Below, piece after piece: positions 39,938 through 40,935 of a stretch of 40,935 nt of DNA. Source of the stretch: Catenulispora pinistramenti (GTDB taxonomy: Bacteria; Actinomycetota; Actinomycetes; Streptomycetales; Catenulisporaceae); the NCBI RefSeq assembly GCF_018274385.1, contig NZ_JAAFYZ010000077.1, forward strand, positions 1 through 40,935, read 5' to 3'. The notes under the pieces are model-generated. The model was not told the DNA's origin and did not search any database. It was given only the letters and a program-made list of their open reading frames with translations. The position numbers and the translations under genes were made by a program. The stretch's first letter is position 1, and each line of letters begins with the position of its first letter.

Positions 39938-39962
39938 GATCCACAGGTTCTGAGCATTGCTC
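39938..39962. repeat. right terminal inverted repeat of the IS256 element
   Basis: Partner of 37968-37992. It is followed directly by the second gacccgccg copy (39963-39971). Confidence 0.85.
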
Positions 39963-40064
39963 GACCCGCCGCTGCGCCTGGCCGCTGCTGGCGCGGTTCT
40001 GGTCGATGGCTTTCATGCGTCCGCTGGTCAGGATCTCGGTGCGGGTCGACTTCTTCCCACTCAT
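39963..40064 (-). pseudogene. DUF6262 gene, 5' part
   Basis: 34 codons from ATG 40064: MSGKKSTRTEILTSGRMKAI and then DQNRASSGQAQRRV, up to the 9-bp repeat. The ATG overlaps the integrase stop (ATGA), which shows the two proteins were translationally coupled, as is usual for integrase-DUF6262 pairs. Confidence 0.78.
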
Positions 40065-40935
40065 GATGGGATCAGCTCCTGGCCAGCACTTGTGATGGAC
40101 AATTCGGCCGCGGCGAGCGGGTGGAAGGTGCGCTCGTCCACGAGCGCTCGTACGGGCCCTCGCTTCGCGCCCATCGGCTCCAGCAGTTCGCGGTCGATGC
40201 GTTCCATGGAGTCGAGCGTTTCCCAGATCATCTGCCGGTCGTCCTCGGTGATCAGGTCGCTGGAGCGGATCTCCTGCTCCAGCGTGGCGATCAGGTCGTC
40301 AAGGCGTTCGACTTCTAGCTGTACTTTGACCGCCGATGCGCTCGCGAGTCGGCCTTGGGGCATGAGGCGTGCCTGCTGTTGTGCGAGCAGCCGTGCTTTT
40401 CGGTGGCGGGTCCGATGCAGGTCCGGCAGATCGCTCACGGTGGCACGGAAGAAGAAGCAGTTCAGGCATTCGTTCCCGAACTGGCAGGCACGTCCGTGCC
40501 GTGCGACGTTGCCCTTCTCTGCGCAGCTGCCGCAGTCCATCGTGGCTCGGATGATCGGCCAGCGTCGTCGGAATCGGCAGCAGCACGACGTTCCCGTCGC
40601 CGGTGATCCGCGCCGAGCGGGCTTGTTCCAGATGTTTGAGGCCGACCCACTGGTCGGCCATGGTGGGCTTCGAGTAGACCTGTGTGCTGGCAATCTTGTC
40701 GTGGCCCATCAACTTCTGGATCGTGTCCAGCGGGACGCCGGCATCATGCAGATCCTGGCCGAAGGTGTGCCGGAGCGGTAGCTGCTTGACCCACCTGTAC
40801 TGGATCACTGAGAGGCTGCCATCCTGAATCGCTTGGTCGGGATACTGGTGTGTCAGGGTTCGTTGGTGCTTGTGCTGGTCGTGCGCGGCTGTCTGGGGTC
40901 TTGATCGTCCGTCACCGGTCGACTTCGAGGTTCGT
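40061..40935 (-). pseudogene. tyrosine integrase with C-terminal zinc motif, frameshifted and cut by the window edge
   Basis: In one frame (about 40808-40540) stand LPLRHTFGQDLHDAGV, IQKLMGHDKIASTQVYSK and KHLEQARSARITGDGN, the end of a tyrosine-recombinase catalytic domain with His-Arg...His...Tyr. In the next frame, from about 40540 to 40061, stand CGSCAEKGNVARHGRACQFG and NECLNCFFFRATVSDLPDLH, a Cys-rich zinc motif, then a coiled coil (LEVERLDDLIATLEQEI). The two belong to one protein type, as in Tn554-like integrases, so a frameshift lies near 40538-40570. Upstream of LRHTF the frame stays open to the edge but the residues do not look like a catalytic domain, so the N-terminal side may be damaged too. 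Confidence 0.65.

Larger units (their letters stand above)
37968..39962. mobile_element. IS256-family insertion sequence with passenger gene, 1995 bp
   Basis: The terminal inverted repeats are 25 bp (37968-37992 and 39938-39962), identical at 21 positions, both starting gagcaat and ending cctgtggatc. Nine-base direct repeats gacccgccg flank it. Inside are the Mutator-type transposase and, after it on the same strand, a histidine-phosphatase gene whose stop codon reaches the left inverted repeat. IS256 elements normally carry only the transposase and are about 1.3 kb, so this one is enlarged by its passenger. Confidence 0.9.
27841..40935. mobile_element. accessory island with defence genes and a recombinase module (left part)
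   Basis: From the break in the methyltransferase gene to the right edge the gene types change to nucleases, abortive-infection-like proteins, orphan proteins, an SMI1 protein, insertion sequences and an integrase/DUF6262 pair, with visibly lower GC in many parts. The far end is outside the window, so length and target duplication cannot be seen. The integrase plus DUF6262 pair at the right resembles Tn554-like modules. Bases 27841-28047 hold no gene I recognise and probably contain the left end. Confidence 0.55.

Overview
The window is about 41 kb of very GC-rich DNA with GTG and TTG starts, mycothiol-type and S-adenosyl methyltransferase (DUF574) genes and an Lsr2-like domain. This points to a mycelial actinomycete (Streptomyces or Catenulispora type); the genus is inferred, not shown. 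Bases 1-20 match the Illumina Nextera mosaic end (one mismatch), so the left edge is probably the end of a draft contig with leftover adapter.

Region 1 (21-27726) is ordinary chromosome. In order it holds: a membrane-anchored substrate-binding protein cut by the edge, a glutamate-cysteine-ligase-like enzyme, a CPBP protease homologue, a VOC protein, an acetyltransferase, a TPR/Sel1-like repeat protein, PlsC-type acyltransferase, acyl-CoA thioesterase II, a mycothiol-dependent isomerase-family protein, a PEBP protein, a saccharopine-dehydrogenase-family reductase, an EamA exporter divergent from a MarR regulator, a DUF1992 protein translationally coupled to an intact tyrosine recombinase, a PrmC-related methyltransferase, an SDR, an integrase remnant, a MacB/FtsX-type ABC exporter, an esterase, a palindromic MITE-like repeat, a 40-residue basic protein with its own promoter and terminator, a GNAT, an NAD-dependent epimerase, an ArsR-MFS operon, a TetR/NTF2-like divergent pair with two copies of one operator, and xylulokinase. 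Several regulator genes have a clear dyad next to their start.

Region 2 (27841-40935) is an accessory island. It begins abruptly inside a DUF574 methyltransferase gene, only 38 codons of which remain. It carries two unknown proteins, a zinc-ribbon/Vsr-like nuclease with an Lsr2-like tail, an AbiJ-like protein with a C-terminal nuclease domain followed 20 bp later by a Shedu (DUF4263)-like nuclease, an SMI1/KNR4 protein, and at the right edge a recombinase module (tyrosine integrase with C-terminal zinc motif plus a DUF6262/TnpC-like partner). I read it as a defence-gene island carried by a Tn554-like or similar site-specific element.

Two insertion sequences have damaged the island. An ISL3-family element (31666-33481, 7-bp direct repeats) splits the Shedu-like gene. 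An IS256-family element (37968-39962, 25-bp inverted repeats, 9-bp direct repeats) splits the DUF6262 gene. In both cases removing the element and one repeat copy rejoins the gene in frame. The IS256 element also carries a histidine-phosphatase gene whose ATG overlaps the transposase stop codon, so it looks like a passenger-gene IS. The integrase is also frameshifted, so the island is probably no longer mobile by its own recombinase.
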